A DNA stretch of 64,000 nucleotides from positions 22,602 to 86,601 of the forward strand of contig CAIUUO010000158.1 in NCBI GenBank assembly GCA_903902325.1, written 5' to 3'. The translations under genes and the position numbers were made by a program. This DNA is from an uncultured Bacteroidia bacterium (GTDB taxonomy: Bacteria; Bacteroidota; Bacteroidia; Bacteroidales; Prolixibacteraceae). The notes below the pieces were generated by a model that had not been told where the DNA came from, did not search any database, and worked only from the letters and a program-made list of their open reading frames with translations. Positions 17,850 through 26,323 of this stretch are shown in pieces (the stretch's first letter is position 1; each line of letters begins with the position of its first letter).

Positions 17850-20084
17850 ATGGCCAAAACAATTGTTTTGTATCTTTTGATGTTACTCATTTTTATGGCC
17901 TGCATCCAAAAGGAGGATGTGAAACTGATCACTTTTGTCAACCCAATGATAGGGACTGATGAGGACGGTCATACATTTCCCGGAGCCATTGTTCCGTTCG
18001 GAATGGTACAACTTAGTCCTGACAACGGAGATCATGGTTACAACTGGTGCAGCGGTTATCATTATACGAGCCGCCATATTCAAGGTTTTAGTCATACCCA
18101 TTACAGTGGAACGGGAGCGGAAAGCTTGTGCGACATTTCTGTTTTTCCAATCGTAAATAGGAGCCCGACTCCTGAATCCATCAGGAGCGACTTTTCCCAC
18201 CAGGATGAAAAATCATCACCGGGATACTATGCGGTTACCCTGAAGAGCTTTGACATCAGGGCCGAATTGACAGCCACCGTCCACTGTGGATTGCACAGGT
18301 ACACCTTACCCGATAGCAGAAATGCCCTGTTAAGGGTAGATCTTGGGTTTGGGAATGGAGCCGAAGCAAGGGTTGGGCACAATGGCGATGAGCCCCTTGA
18401 GTGCTATTTCAGGAAGTTGGATGATCAAACCATTGTCGGATTTCGCCGGTCTATGGGGTTTGTTGGCGAGAGATATGTGTACTTTGCCTTGAAAACAAGC
18501 ATGAAATTTGAAGAAGTTACACTTTTTGCCGATGGAATTCAGGTAAAATCGGAGAGCGAGGCAACCGCCGTCCGACTGAATAGCTATCTCTCTTTCCCAG
18601 CAAGCAAAGCCGGTGAGCAACTTCTGGTAAAAGTTGCCATCAGTTCGGCTTCTGTAGAAGGAGCTCAGGCCGGATTGCTGGAGATACCCGACTGGAATTT
18701 TGATGCAGTCAAAAGGAATGCGGAAGCTGCCTGGGAACATGAACTTGAGAAGATCACTGTCACTTCAGATGACAAAGCCTTTAAGGAAACCTTCTATACG
18801 GCAGTTTACCACAACTATTTTGCCCCCTTCCGTTTCGACGATGCGCTTGGCCAATATACAGGGGCTGACAAGAAAGTGTATGGCGGTAAAAATATATATA
18901 CCCTAAATTCCTTATGGGATACATTCAGGGCTACAGCGCCGCTTTTTACCCTGACCCAGACAGAACGACTTCCAGATATCATCAATTCGTATTTGGCATT
19001 TTACAGACAGCACGGATTGTTGCCTTCGTGGGAATTGTATTTCGATGAGGCCAATGTCATGCCGGGCTACCATGCCGTTCCCATCATCGCGGATGCCATT
19101 CTCAAAGGAGTAAGAGGCTTCGATTATCAGGCTGCCTTTGAAGCGATGAAGGCAACTGCGAACCAGGATATCCGCGAATCGGACCATTATCGCAAATATG
19201 GCTATGTGCCGGATGACCTGGATCCCCGTCAGCGCGGCGTTTCCAAAACAGTTGAATACGCGTTTGACGACTGGTGCATTGCCATGGTCGCCAAAAAAAT
19301 GGGTTCATTGGCTGATTATAACAACTTTATCAAGAGAAGCGGCTACTGGAAGAATGTATTTGATCCTGCAACAGGCTTTGTCCGTCCCAAAAATGCCAAA
19401 GGAGAATGGATGCTGCCTTTCGATCCGCGGGAATCCATAGGCTTTCAGGAAGGGAATGCCTGGATTTATACCTGGTATGTACCGCAGGACATTTATGGCC
19501 TCGTAGCTGCGATGGGAGGTGCTTCCCGTTTTGATCAAAAACTGGATTCCCTCTACAATGGACCGGTAAAGTCAGGCAATCAATCCGGCAATATTGGTTA
19601 TTTTGGACTTTCGGAATTTTCCAACGAGCCGAGCCACCATGTGCCCTACTTGTACTCCTTCGTCGGCAAGCCTTGGAAAACAGCTGAGAAGGTGAATCAC
19701 ATTCTTACGGAATTTTATAGTAACAAGCCCAATGGCCTGTGCGGTAACGATGATTGTGGTCAAACCAGCGCCTGGTATGTGCTCAGTTCCCTAGGATTTT
19801 ATCCGGTTAATCCGGTAGGTGGAGAATATGTACTTGGTACCCCGATGGCTGCAAAATCTGATATTTTACTTGATGGTGCAAAGCATTTTGTGATCAGGGC
19901 TGAAACCCTAAGCAAGCAGAATATTTACATTCAAAAAGCAGAACTCAATGGATTATCCTATACGAAGTCTTATATTCGACACGACGACATACAAAATGGT
20001 GGTGAACTGGTTTTGCATATGGACAGCAAACCATCGGATACCTGGGGAACCAGACCGGAAGATAGGCCGGGGAGGGGGATGTGA
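17850..20084 (+). CDS. GH92 family alpha-mannosidase, lipoprotein
   Basis: Protein of 744 residues. It starts with a lipoprotein signal (lipobox FMAC, Cys about residue 18), followed directly by the GH92 N-terminal motif NPMIGTDEDGHTFPGA and PFGMVQLSPD. The central and C-terminal catalytic segments are present (ETFYTAVYHNYFAPFRF, TLNSLWDTFRATAPLFTL, GNDDCGQTSAWYVLSSLGFY). GH92 enzymes are calcium-dependent exo-alpha-mannosidases acting on N-glycans, yeast mannan and similar glycans. No SusC/SusD pair or other CAZyme gene lies alongside, so it is an orphan rather than part of a visible polysaccharide utilisation locus. The stop codon is immediately followed by an intergenic repeat array. Confidence 0.93.
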   Translation: MAKTIVLYLLMLLIFMACIQKEDVKLITFVNPMIGTDEDGHTFPGAIVPFGMVQLSPDNGDHGYNWCSGYHYTSRHIQGFSHTHYSGTGAESLCDISVFPIVNRSPTPESIRSDFSHQDEKSSPGYYAVTLKSFDIRAELTATVHCGLHRYTLPDSRNALLRVDLGFGNGAEARVGHNGDEPLECYFRKLDDQTIVGFRRSMGFVGERYVYFALKTSMKFEEVTLFADGIQVKSESEATAVRLNSYLSFPASKAGEQLLVKVAISSASVEGAQAGLLEIPDWNFDAVKRNAEAAWEHELEKITVTSDDKAFKETFYTAVYHNYFAPFRFDDALGQYTGADKKVYGGKNIYTLNSLWDTFRATAPLFTLTQTERLPDIINSYLAFYRQHGLLPSWELYFDEANVMPGYHAVPIIADAILKGVRGFDYQAAFEAMKATANQDIRESDHYRKYGYVPDDLDPRQRGVSKTVEYAFDDWCIAMVAKKMGSLADYNNFIKRSGYWKNVFDPATGFVRPKNAKGEWMLPFDPRESIGFQEGNAWIYTWYVPQDIYGLVAAMGGASRFDQKLDSLYNGPVKSGNQSGNIGYFGLSEFSNEPSHHVPYLYSFVGKPWKTAEKVNHILTEFYSNKPNGLCGNDDCGQTSAWYVLSSLGFYPVNPVGGEYVLGTPMAAKSDILLDGAKHFVIRAETLSKQNIYIQKAELNGLSYTKSYIRHDDIQNGGELVLHMDSKPSDTWGTRPEDRPGRGM

Positions 20085-20214
20085 TAATTCGACGATTCGA
20101 CGATTCGACAATTCGACAATTCGATAATTCGACAATTTGACAAATTGATAATGGTGCAATTCGTTCTATTTCAGGATATTTCAAAATATTTCTATTTATT
20201 TCAACTTATTTCCA
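20084..20214. repeat. Word-repeat arrays after the GH92 gene
   Basis: Two consecutive arrays lie here: (GA)ATTCGACAATTCGAC-type words at 20084-20150, starting at the GH92 stop codon, and ATTTCAA/ATTTCTA words at 20164-20214. The reverse complement of the first array (CGAATTGTCGAATTGTCGAA) is found again at 48418-48451, 28 kb away. Confidence 0.75.
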
Positions 20215-20218
20215 AAGT

Positions 20219-20650
20219 ATGAAGATATTACTGATAATATGTCTAATTCTATCCGGCATGGTTGCTCATGCCCAACTTACTCCATTTTTTTCATCCTATA
20301 ACGGTAAATATGGATACAAGGATGGTTCAGGCAATATAGTTGTGGTTCCACATTATGATCTTGCCTATCCATTTTTTGAAGGAAGGGCAGCCGTAAGGGA
20401 GGCCGGCAAATATGGCTATCTGGATGAAAACGGGAGAGAGGTTGTTACTCCAAAGTACAATTTCACCTGGCGGTTCATTGGAGGTTATGCTACCGTGAAA
20501 CTGGGTGACAAATTTGGGTTTATCGATAAAACAGGGAAAGAGGTGGTGCCTCCTTCCTACGAGGATGCCAACAACTTCCATGGAGGTTGCTGCTACAAGG
20601 GAATGGCTCATGTGAAAGAGAAGGGAAAATGGAAAATCATTACCCTGTAA
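20219..20650 (+). CDS. WG-repeat protein, exported
   Basis: Protein of 143 residues with a signal peptide (about 1-18, MLVAHAQ-type end) and about four WG/KWG repeats of roughly 25 residues (GKYGYKDGSGNIVVVPHYD, GKYGYLDENGREVVTPKYN, DKFGFIDKTGKEVVPPSYE). The domain binds or forms small beta structures in secreted proteins; function is unknown. It is short for the family, with only enough repeats for a minimal unit. The convergent SDR gene ends 3 bases after its stop. Confidence 0.8.
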   Translation: MKILLIICLILSGMVAHAQLTPFFSSYNGKYGYKDGSGNIVVVPHYDLAYPFFEGRAAVREAGKYGYLDENGREVVTPKYNFTWRFIGGYATVKLGDKFGFIDKTGKEVVPPSYEDANNFHGGCCYKGMAHVKEKGKWKIITL

Positions 20651-20653
20651 AAG

Positions 20654-21376
20654 CTACGGATTCATCCTGTTGAAAGCATTCTCCATCTCTTCCTGACTGG
20701 CTTTTGCCATCATGGCGCTCATTCCGAAAGTCAGTTTGGTCTTTCTCTCACTGAGTTGCGTAAAGATGGATTCGATGAATTCAGAGACCGGTGGATAACC
20801 GTCGTGCAGTCCTTTTCCACCCAGATCGGTGTTCAAAGCAGGTGGTATGATTTCAATGACTTCAATATTCCGCTTCTGTAGTATTTTCCGGAGGGAAGTT
20901 GTAAAGGAGTGGAGAAAGGATTTGGTGGCACAATAAACAGACATACGAACCATAGGAACAAAGGCTAAACCCGAAGTTACATTCATGATCGTATCCAGAT
21001 TGTCAAGCTTTAGAAACAGTGAGGTCAGATGGAGGGGCGCCTCAACATTGATGGCTATTTCCTGTTTGGCTTTCCGGAAGAAATCATCTTCCGCCACTAC
21101 GGTCCGTTGCTGGATTCCGGCGTTGTTGATCAAAACATTCAAATCCTTGTGGTTATCCCTGATCCATTCGAAGAGTGAAACCCTTTCAGCTTCATTCTCC
21201 AGATCTGCCTGCCGGGTGATCACGGAAGGCAATTTTAGTTTTACCTCCTCCAGTACATCGGCCCTTCTGCCGCAAATGATGACTTTATTGCCTTCCTGAA
21301 CAAACCGTTCTGTTAAACCGAGACCGATGCCCGTTGCACCACCCGTAATCAATATTGTATTATCTGCTAATCTCAT
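20654..21376 (-). CDS. SDR family oxidoreductase (DltE-like)
   Basis: Short-chain dehydrogenase of 240 residues. The cofactor motif TGGATGIG is near residues 11-18, followed by CGRR, NNAG near 87-90, a Ser in NVTSG and YCATK as the Tyr/Lys pair. It resembles DltE-type SDRs, whose substrates are undefined. The ATG lies directly against the stop codon of the small membrane protein gene upstream (zero-base gap), so the two are coupled. Confidence 0.85.
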   Translation of the reverse strand: MRLADNTILITGGATGIGLGLTERFVQEGNKVIICGRRADVLEEVKLKLPSVITRQADLENEAERVSLFEWIRDNHKDLNVLINNAGIQQRTVVAEDDFFRKAKQEIAINVEAPLHLTSLFLKLDNLDTIMNVTSGLAFVPMVRMSVYCATKSFLHSFTTSLRKILQKRNIEVIEIIPPALNTDLGGKGLHDGYPPVSEFIESIFTQLSERKTKLTFGMSAMMAKASQEEMENAFNRMNP

Positions 21377-21592
21377 TTATCTCATTTTAAAAGTTTCTAT
21401 CTTATCTTTTTTTAATTGCCTTTGATACCTGTACCATTGGGTTCCAAAAACGAAAGCCAATATTACTAAAATAATTCCTGCCAGTTGATGGTCGTGCCAT
21501 AGCCAGGTCACCTGTTCAATTTTAAAGGTAAAGGCTACCGAGAAGAGTGCACACATAATTGTTGCCGACATAAACAGATTTCTGGTTTTCAT
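21377..21592 (-). CDS. Small two-span membrane protein, resembles the TM part of the LuxR neighbour
   Basis: Protein of 71 residues with two membrane spans (about 5-23 and 36-55) and a basic cytoplasmic tail. Its pattern F-x-F-x(5-6)-W-x-W-x-D-x(2)-LA-x-IILV matches the membrane region of the LuxR-type protein encoded 111 bases upstream (FRFTNSTTEWIWKDNVHLAIILV), but it has no DNA-binding domain. It may be a duplicated membrane module. I know no function for it. Confidence that it is a gene comes from tight packing against the SDR and from this similarity. Confidence 0.65.
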   Translation of the reverse strand: MKTRNLFMSATIMCALFSVAFTFKIEQVTWLWHDHQLAGIILVILAFVFGTQWYRYQRQLKKDKIETFKMR

Positions 21593-21703
21593 TTTTTTGA
21601 TTTTAAAGTGAACTGCAAAGATCTCCTGTTTATTTGAGCTTTCAGGGTGGAGGAAGGTTGAAAAAGGGTTGAAAAAGGGTGGATAATTTCTACGGATTTG
21701 AGG

Positions 21704-22177
21704 TTACTTGTGATTATTCAGGTCGTTAAACCGTTTCAGCTGCTTTCGTGTATCGACTCTTAAGGTTTTGTAAAGTTTATTGATGTGAGTCTTAAGTGTG
21801 CTCAATTCAATGTTTAATTCGTTCATGATTTCCTTGTTGGTCTTTCCTTTCATGATTAAGTCAAAAACCTCTCTTTGTCTTGACGACAGTTCTTCCAAAT
21901 GACTTTCTGTATTTTCCTGGTCTGCGGTCGTCTCGTCTTTTATTCGCTGTATCAGATTGAATGTCTTCTTTTTTTCTATCTGGACCCATATCAGGGCAAT
22001 CACGATTAATAGAAATACCAGGATGATTGCAAGATGCACATTGTCTTTCCATATCCACTCTGTCGTTGAATTTGTGAAGCGGAAACTGACAGTCATGCAG
22101 AGAAGAAAAATAGCAAGTATTGCCAGATTCCTCTGGTAGCGGAACAATAAGTCGGCGAGGTAATTGATGATTTTCAT
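21704..22177 (-). CDS. Membrane-anchored LuxR-type transcription regulator
   Basis: 157 residues from the ATG at 22177; an upstream in-frame ATG at 22228 would add 17 hydrophilic residues and is less likely. Two membrane spans (about 15-35 and 48-67) are followed by a linker and a C-terminal LuxR/GerE helix-turn-helix (LSSRQREVFDLIMKGKTNKE ... LSTLKTHINKLYKTL). There is no receiver or periplasmic domain, so signals would be read in or near the membrane. It presumably controls nearby genes, including the small membrane protein and SDR downstream. Confidence 0.8.
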   Translation of the reverse strand: MKIINYLADLLFRYQRNLAILAIFLLCMTVSFRFTNSTTEWIWKDNVHLAIILVFLLIVIALIWVQIEKKKTFNLIQRIKDETTADQENTESHLEELSSRQREVFDLIMKGKTNKEIMNELNIELSTLKTHINKLYKTLRVDTRKQLKRFNDLNNHK

Positions 22178-22260
22178 GTTTGGCGAAGGCTGGATTCGTT
22201 TGCAATTCCAGAATTTTCTTTTCAGCAATAAAGCTCAGTATCGGATTAACAGCATACGAT

Positions 22261-22896
22261 TCAAAACATGTAGTTTTCTGGGTTCTCCTTAAATTCCCTG
22301 AGGGTAATTACCTTTCCATACCGGCCGTCTGTGATGGTGGCAAGAACTGCAGTCTGAACATCTTCTGCCCTGACGGTTTTGTCGCCGAATTTTAAATCCC
22401 GGGTTGCACAGGCATCTCCGACAACTATGCATTCAAATCCATAATCGTGGGCCGCACGTACGGCCCCTTCGAGGCACATCTGGGTTTGCATTCCGATCAC
22501 AACAAGCCTTTCGACCTTGTTGCTTTGCAGGTATTCAAGCAGATCTGTCTTTTTAAAACTATTGACATCTTCCTTCGTAATGACTCTCTCTCCGGCAATC
22601 GGAGCCACATTGGCATGTATTTCAAATCCTTTTTTCGATTTGTGGCGGACATGAACCACCAGTTGTTTCTTTTCCCTGAAGATTTGAAGAACCTCTTTGG
22701 CGGCCAGACTTGCTTCTTCTGCATGAACGAGACCCGGCCCTTCTCCCGGGAAATAGAAATTTTGAATATCAACTATCAGCAAGGCTGTTTTCATTGTTTT
22801 TTTTTCGGTTTGACCTATTCCTGAAAAAGTCAAAAGAATCAAGGTGATGATCAGGTAAAAATGCTTTTTCTGCAGAGAATAGGTGTTTGCTTTCAT
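22261..22896 (-). CDS. Exported isochorismatase-like cysteine hydrolase
   Basis: Protein of 211 residues. A signal-peptide-like N-terminus (residues ~10-30, IITLILLTFSGIGQ) precedes a complete isochorismatase-like domain: the Asp of LLIVDIQNFY, a Lys in the VITKEDVNSF region and the nucleophile Cys in TQMCLEGAVRAA, followed by GDACATRDL. Members hydrolyse amides or ethers (nicotinamidase, N-carbamoyl hydrolases and others). The substrate is open. Export to the periplasm is uncommon for this family and would have to be checked; if the signal is not used, an internal start at Met35 (MKTALLIVDIQ) gives a cytoplasmic form. Confidence 0.82.
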   Translation of the reverse strand: MKANTYSLQKKHFYLIITLILLTFSGIGQTEKKTMKTALLIVDIQNFYFPGEGPGLVHAEEASLAAKEVLQIFREKKQLVVHVRHKSKKGFEIHANVAPIAGERVITKEDVNSFKKTDLLEYLQSNKVERLVVIGMQTQMCLEGAVRAAHDYGFECIVVGDACATRDLKFGDKTVRAEDVQTAVLATITDGRYGKVITLREFKENPENYMF

Positions 22897-23017
22897 ATTT
22901 TCATCTTTTAACTTAAACCGTAGCCTTACGATTGAATGCTAAAATTATATATTTTTTTATAAAAGTATCTTTTGCATCATCACCCTTGACAGATTCTCAA
23001 ACTCGTTCATCAATCTT

Positions 23018-23455
23018 CTAAACATAAACCCAGTCATGATTTCCGGATTCGGCATATTTTTTAAAATTGTCCATAATTGCCTGCCAGCCCGCCTGCTGTA
23101 ATTCAATCGGGTTTGATGTTTCGGCTTCAAATGTTTCAGTGATTTTTGTCAGCCCGCCAATAGACTCAAAGACTATTTTCACCTTTCTGTCGTCCCCAAG
23201 GGTGTACTCGATGAGTTTGCATGCTTCAACCTGGTCATATATGCCGTAGAAATCAAATCCGAAACTCCCGTCTTTGGCCTCCATTCTGGAAGAGAAATGA
23301 CCTCCTGGCACAGGATTATTTTCGGCCTTCGTGGTGTGCCAGTCGGCGGATGCAAAATTCCACTTGACAATATCTTCAGGGGTTGTCCAAAGTTTCCATA
23401 CCTTGTCAACAGAAACTTCAACTGTAGTTTCAATGGTTAAAAAGATTGGCTTCAT
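23018..23455 (-). CDS. SRPBCC / AHSA1 family protein
   Basis: 145 residues from the ATG at 23455 (MKPIFLTIETTVEVSVDKVW); the longer reading to 23506 would overlap the VOC gene and is not supported. The Aha1/AHSA1 pattern is clear: VWKLWTTPEDIVKWNFAS, GGHFSSRMEAKDG.FGFDF, and a C-terminal helix GWQAIMDNFKKYAES. These helix-grip proteins bind hydrophobic ligands and often sit beside VOC proteins. The VOC gene ends 10 bases upstream, so the pair is an operon. No specific ligand can be assigned. Confidence 0.85.
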   Translation of the reverse strand: MKPIFLTIETTVEVSVDKVWKLWTTPEDIVKWNFASADWHTTKAENNPVPGGHFSSRMEAKDGSFGFDFYGIYDQVEACKLIEYTLGDDRKVKIVFESIGGLTKITETFEAETSNPIELQQAGWQAIMDNFKKYAESGNHDWVYV

Positions 23456-23465
23456 GAACGTACGA

Positions 23466-23906
23466 TTATTGTTTTGATACATAATTAAACATCCACTGCA
23501 CACCAAATTGATCAGTCAGTTTACCGCAATAGGCACCCCAAAACGTATCCTGGAGTTCCATGGTAACCTGACCCCCTTCAGCCAATGCATCAAAAAGGCT
23601 TTTGGTATCTTTCCGGGTATCAGGTTCCAGACAGAGATGGACATTGTCGCCGATATTCAATTTAAATCCCATGAATTCGGGGGCATCAGTGGCCATAAGG
23701 ATATGGCCCCCCAATATAGGCAGTTCAATGTGCATAACCAGATTCTTGACTTCATCAGACATTGGCGGCATTCCTTCTGAGGCAGGGATATCCTTGAAAC
23801 GCGATATACCACCTCCTGTAAATTCACCTCCGAAAATGGATTGGTAGAACAGGAAGGCCTCCTCAGATTTATTTGTGAAATTCAAATAGGTACAAGTACG
23901 AGCCAT
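23466..23906 (-). CDS. VOC family protein (PhnB-like)
   Basis: 146 residues from the ATG at 23906 (MARTCTYLNFTNKSEEAFLF); an earlier ATG at 23927 is possible. Sequence marks of the PhnB/3-demethylubiquinone-methyltransferase-like VOC group are YLNF..KSEEAFLFYQSIFG, GGHILMATDAPE, and a C-terminal DTFWGAYCGKLTDQFGVQWM. Such proteins are often metal-dependent, but many lack proven activity. Forms an operon with the AHSA1 gene 10 bases downstream. Confidence 0.87.
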   Translation of the reverse strand: MARTCTYLNFTNKSEEAFLFYQSIFGGEFTGGGISRFKDIPASEGMPPMSDEVKNLVMHIELPILGGHILMATDAPEFMGFKLNIGDNVHLCLEPDTRKDTKSLFDALAEGGQVTMELQDTFWGAYCGKLTDQFGVQWMFNYVSKQ

Positions 23907-23959
23907 GGCAAAAATATTTATTGCCATTTTACGATTGGGAGAGGAATGTGGTTTCTTTT

Positions 23960-25450
23960 TTAATCGTTTCTTCCAAATAATTTTGTCAGTTCAAGCAGTT
24001 TACTGCCGTGGATTTTATCCAATAGCGCCGGATTCATCCTCCAAAGCCAGTTGCCTTTGATGGTGCCGGGTATATTCATTCTGGCTGTGGCAGCCAATCC
24101 GAGGATGTCCTGCATCGGGATGATTGCCATTTGGGCAACTGACTCTTCCGTCTTCCTGATAAGGTCCCAACTGTCAGGTTTTTCGGTTCCCAGGTAGGCT
24201 TGTACTTTTTTGTATTCACTCTTTTTGAGCGATTGCAACCATCCGTTGGCCGTATTGTTGTCATGTGTACCTGTGTATGCCACAAAATTGGAGGAGTAAT
24301 TGTGTGGCAGGTGGGTGTTCTTTGCTCCATCCGAAAAAGCAAACTGGAGCACCTTCATCCCCGGAAGGTCATATTTATTCCTCAACTCACCGACTTCTTC
24401 CGTTATCAAACCAAGATCTTCGGCTACGATGGGCAAGGAACCCAATTGTTGCTGAAGTTTCTGAAGCATTTCATCCCCGTTGGCTTTCATCCAGTTTCCG
24501 TTGATGGCTGTTTTTTCTTTTGCAGGTATAGCCCAGAATGATTCAAGTCCACGGAAGTGATCAATCCTGACAAGGTCGTACATCTGCAGGTTGAAGTGTA
24601 AACGCGCCATCCACCATTCATAACCCTGCTGCTTCATCCGGTCCCAGTCGAACAGTGGATTGCCCCACAATTGACCCGTCTTGCTGAAATAGTCGGGCGG
24701 AACTCCTCCTACAAGTGTGGGTTGTTGCTGGTCGTCAAGTAAAAAAAGTTTTTGATTGCTCCAAACATCCGAGCTATTGTAGGAAACATAAAGCGGAATA
24801 TCCCCAAAAATTTTGATGTCCTTGCTGTTGGCGTATTTTTTCAAGGCAAACCATTGCTTGAAAAAGATGTATTGAAGGTAGCGGTTAAAATCTACTGTTT
24901 CCCTGTAAAGGGTATAATTGGTCAGAACAGCTGTTTCTTCGCGCAGTTTTAAAGATTCTTCCCACTCGCTCCAGTTGGCTCCCGGCAGGTGAGTCCTGCA
25001 AGCATCGAAAAGCGACCAGGATTCTAGCCACCACCAGTTCCAGTTCCAGAACTGACAATAGTCTTTTGAATCAAATCCTCCTGAGGCAGAAAAACTATCG
25101 TATGCTGATTTCAGCACTTTCTCCCTAAAAGGAATAACAGTTTTAAAGTTGATTTTATCGGCTTGGAAATCTTTTGGAACAGACAATTTTATTTTCGATA
25201 GCCACCCATCCCTGACTAAAAAGTCCAGGTCGATCAGGTCTGGATTTCCCGCAAATGCGGAATAGGCCTGATAAGGTGAATGGCTCCAATCAGTCGGACC
25301 TAATGGCAGGATTTGCCATACCTTCTGACCTGCCAGGTTGAGCCAATCTACAAATTTGTATGCTTCGGCTCCCAGTGAACCAATTCCGTATTTTCCCGGC
25401 AGGGAAGAGGGGTGGAGTAAAACTCCGGAGAGTCGTTTGTTGAATATCAT
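23960..25450 (-). CDS. malQ: 4-alpha-glucanotransferase (amylomaltase)
   Basis: Protein of 496 residues, full length for MalQ/GH77. Recognisable parts are the N-terminal RLSGVLLHPSSLPGKYGIGS and WQILPLGPT, DIPLYVSYNSSDVW, the nucleophile region VRIDHFRGLESFW (Asp in RIDHFRG), the acid/base region PIVAEDLGLIT and YTGTHDNNTANGW. It transfers alpha-1,4-glucan segments during maltodextrin and glycogen metabolism in the cytoplasm. It stands alone, with no other glycogen gene in the window. Confidence 0.95.
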   Translation of the reverse strand: MIFNKRLSGVLLHPSSLPGKYGIGSLGAEAYKFVDWLNLAGQKVWQILPLGPTDWSHSPYQAYSAFAGNPDLIDLDFLVRDGWLSKIKLSVPKDFQADKINFKTVIPFREKVLKSAYDSFSASGGFDSKDYCQFWNWNWWWLESWSLFDACRTHLPGANWSEWEESLKLREETAVLTNYTLYRETVDFNRYLQYIFFKQWFALKKYANSKDIKIFGDIPLYVSYNSSDVWSNQKLFLLDDQQQPTLVGGVPPDYFSKTGQLWGNPLFDWDRMKQQGYEWWMARLHFNLQMYDLVRIDHFRGLESFWAIPAKEKTAINGNWMKANGDEMLQKLQQQLGSLPIVAEDLGLITEEVGELRNKYDLPGMKVLQFAFSDGAKNTHLPHNYSSNFVAYTGTHDNNTANGWLQSLKKSEYKKVQAYLGTEKPDSWDLIRKTEESVAQMAIIPMQDILGLAATARMNIPGTIKGNWLWRMNPALLDKIHGSKLLELTKLFGRND

Positions 25451-25550
25451 GGGTTAAAAATAGAAATAATTATTGTTTATAGGAGTAACAAATTTGTAAC
25501 TCCCTCGTATTAAACTATGAATGTTTATATTCATTCTAAATAATTTCAAC

Positions 25551-26216
25551 ATGAAAAATTTACTTCTTATTTTAATTCTATTAGTTATGGAAAACACAGC
25601 ATTTGCGCAGTTTACCCAGGAACCTTTACCATACGCCTTCGATGCTCTCGAACCTTCGATTGACAAAGCGACCATGGAAATACATTATGGCCGTCACCAC
25701 AAAGCCTATGTCGACAATCTGAACAAGGCTGTAGTTGGAGCGCCTCAGGAAAAAATGTCGCTTCTGGATTTACAAAAATCAATTACCGCCGAAACACCTG
25801 CCCCAATTCGTAACAACGGAGGAGGAGTCTGGAATCACACTTTCTTCTTCAACGGCATGGCTCCGAAGGCAGGCGGTGAGCCCAAGGGTAAACTTGGCGA
25901 AGATATCAAAGCCACCTGGGGAAGTTTTGATCACTTCAAGGAAGAATTCAAGAAGGCTGCACTTGGCCGTTTCGGATCAGGATGGGTGTGGCTAAGCGTC
26001 AACAACGGCAAACTTGTGATACAGTCTACCCCAAATCAGGATAATCCCCTGATGCCCGTTTCAGAGGCAAAAGGCATTCCGGTTCTTAGTCTGGATGTTT
26101 GGGAACATGCCTACTACCTGAAATACCAGAACAAACGTGCCGATTATACTGATGCCTACTGGAATGTAGTAAATTGGGAACGTTCAAACGATTTATATGT
26201 GAAAGCCCTCAAATAG
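25551..26216 (+). CDS. sod: Exported Fe/Mn superoxide dismutase
   Basis: 221 residues from the ATG at 25551, which begins a signal peptide ([20 protein letters not shown]). The metal ligands are visible: His in [12 protein letters not shown], His in [11 protein letters not shown], and Asp/His in [12 protein letters not shown]. The Gly residue before VWNHTFFF and Gln in TPNQDNPLM are the second-shell pattern of Mn-type or cambialistic enzymes. It removes superoxide; the signal peptide places it in the periplasm. A strong terminator follows directly at 26233. Confidence 0.93.
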   Translation: MKNLLLILILLVMENTAFAQFTQEPLPYAFDALEPSIDKATMEIHYGRHHKAYVDNLNKAVVGAPQEKMSLLDLQKSITAETPAPIRNNGGGVWNHTFFFNGMAPKAGGEPKGKLGEDIKATWGSFDHFKEEFKKAALGRFGSGWVWLSVNNGKLVIQSTPNQDNPLMPVSEAKGIPVLSLDVWEHAYYLKYQNKRADYTDAYWNVVNWERSNDLYVKALK

Positions 26217-26232
26217 ATGTCAATTCAGCTGG

Positions 26233-26268
26233 AAGAACGGCTCATTCGTGAGTCGTTCTTTTTTTTTT
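26233..26268 (+). terminator. Rho-independent terminator of the sod gene
   Basis: Stem AAGAACGGCTCA / TGAGTCGTTCTT with a UUCG tetraloop, one G-T wobble, then a run of T at 26259-26268. It lies 16 bases after the stop codon. Confidence 0.92.
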
Positions 26269-26323
26269 GCTGAACGGATGCATGTAAAGACAAACCGGAT
26301 TATCAACAACTTAAATTAACAAA

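Noticed and set aside
20084..20150. CRISPR-like array
   Set aside because: Units are under 15 bases, degenerate and without unique spacers; no cas genes are present. The same holds for the other arrays.
19945..20184. Minus-strand frame with repeated Ile-Val-Glu-Leu-Ser-Asn units
   Set aside because: The repeated peptide comes from reading the ATTCGACA intergenic array; the rest is antisense to GH92.
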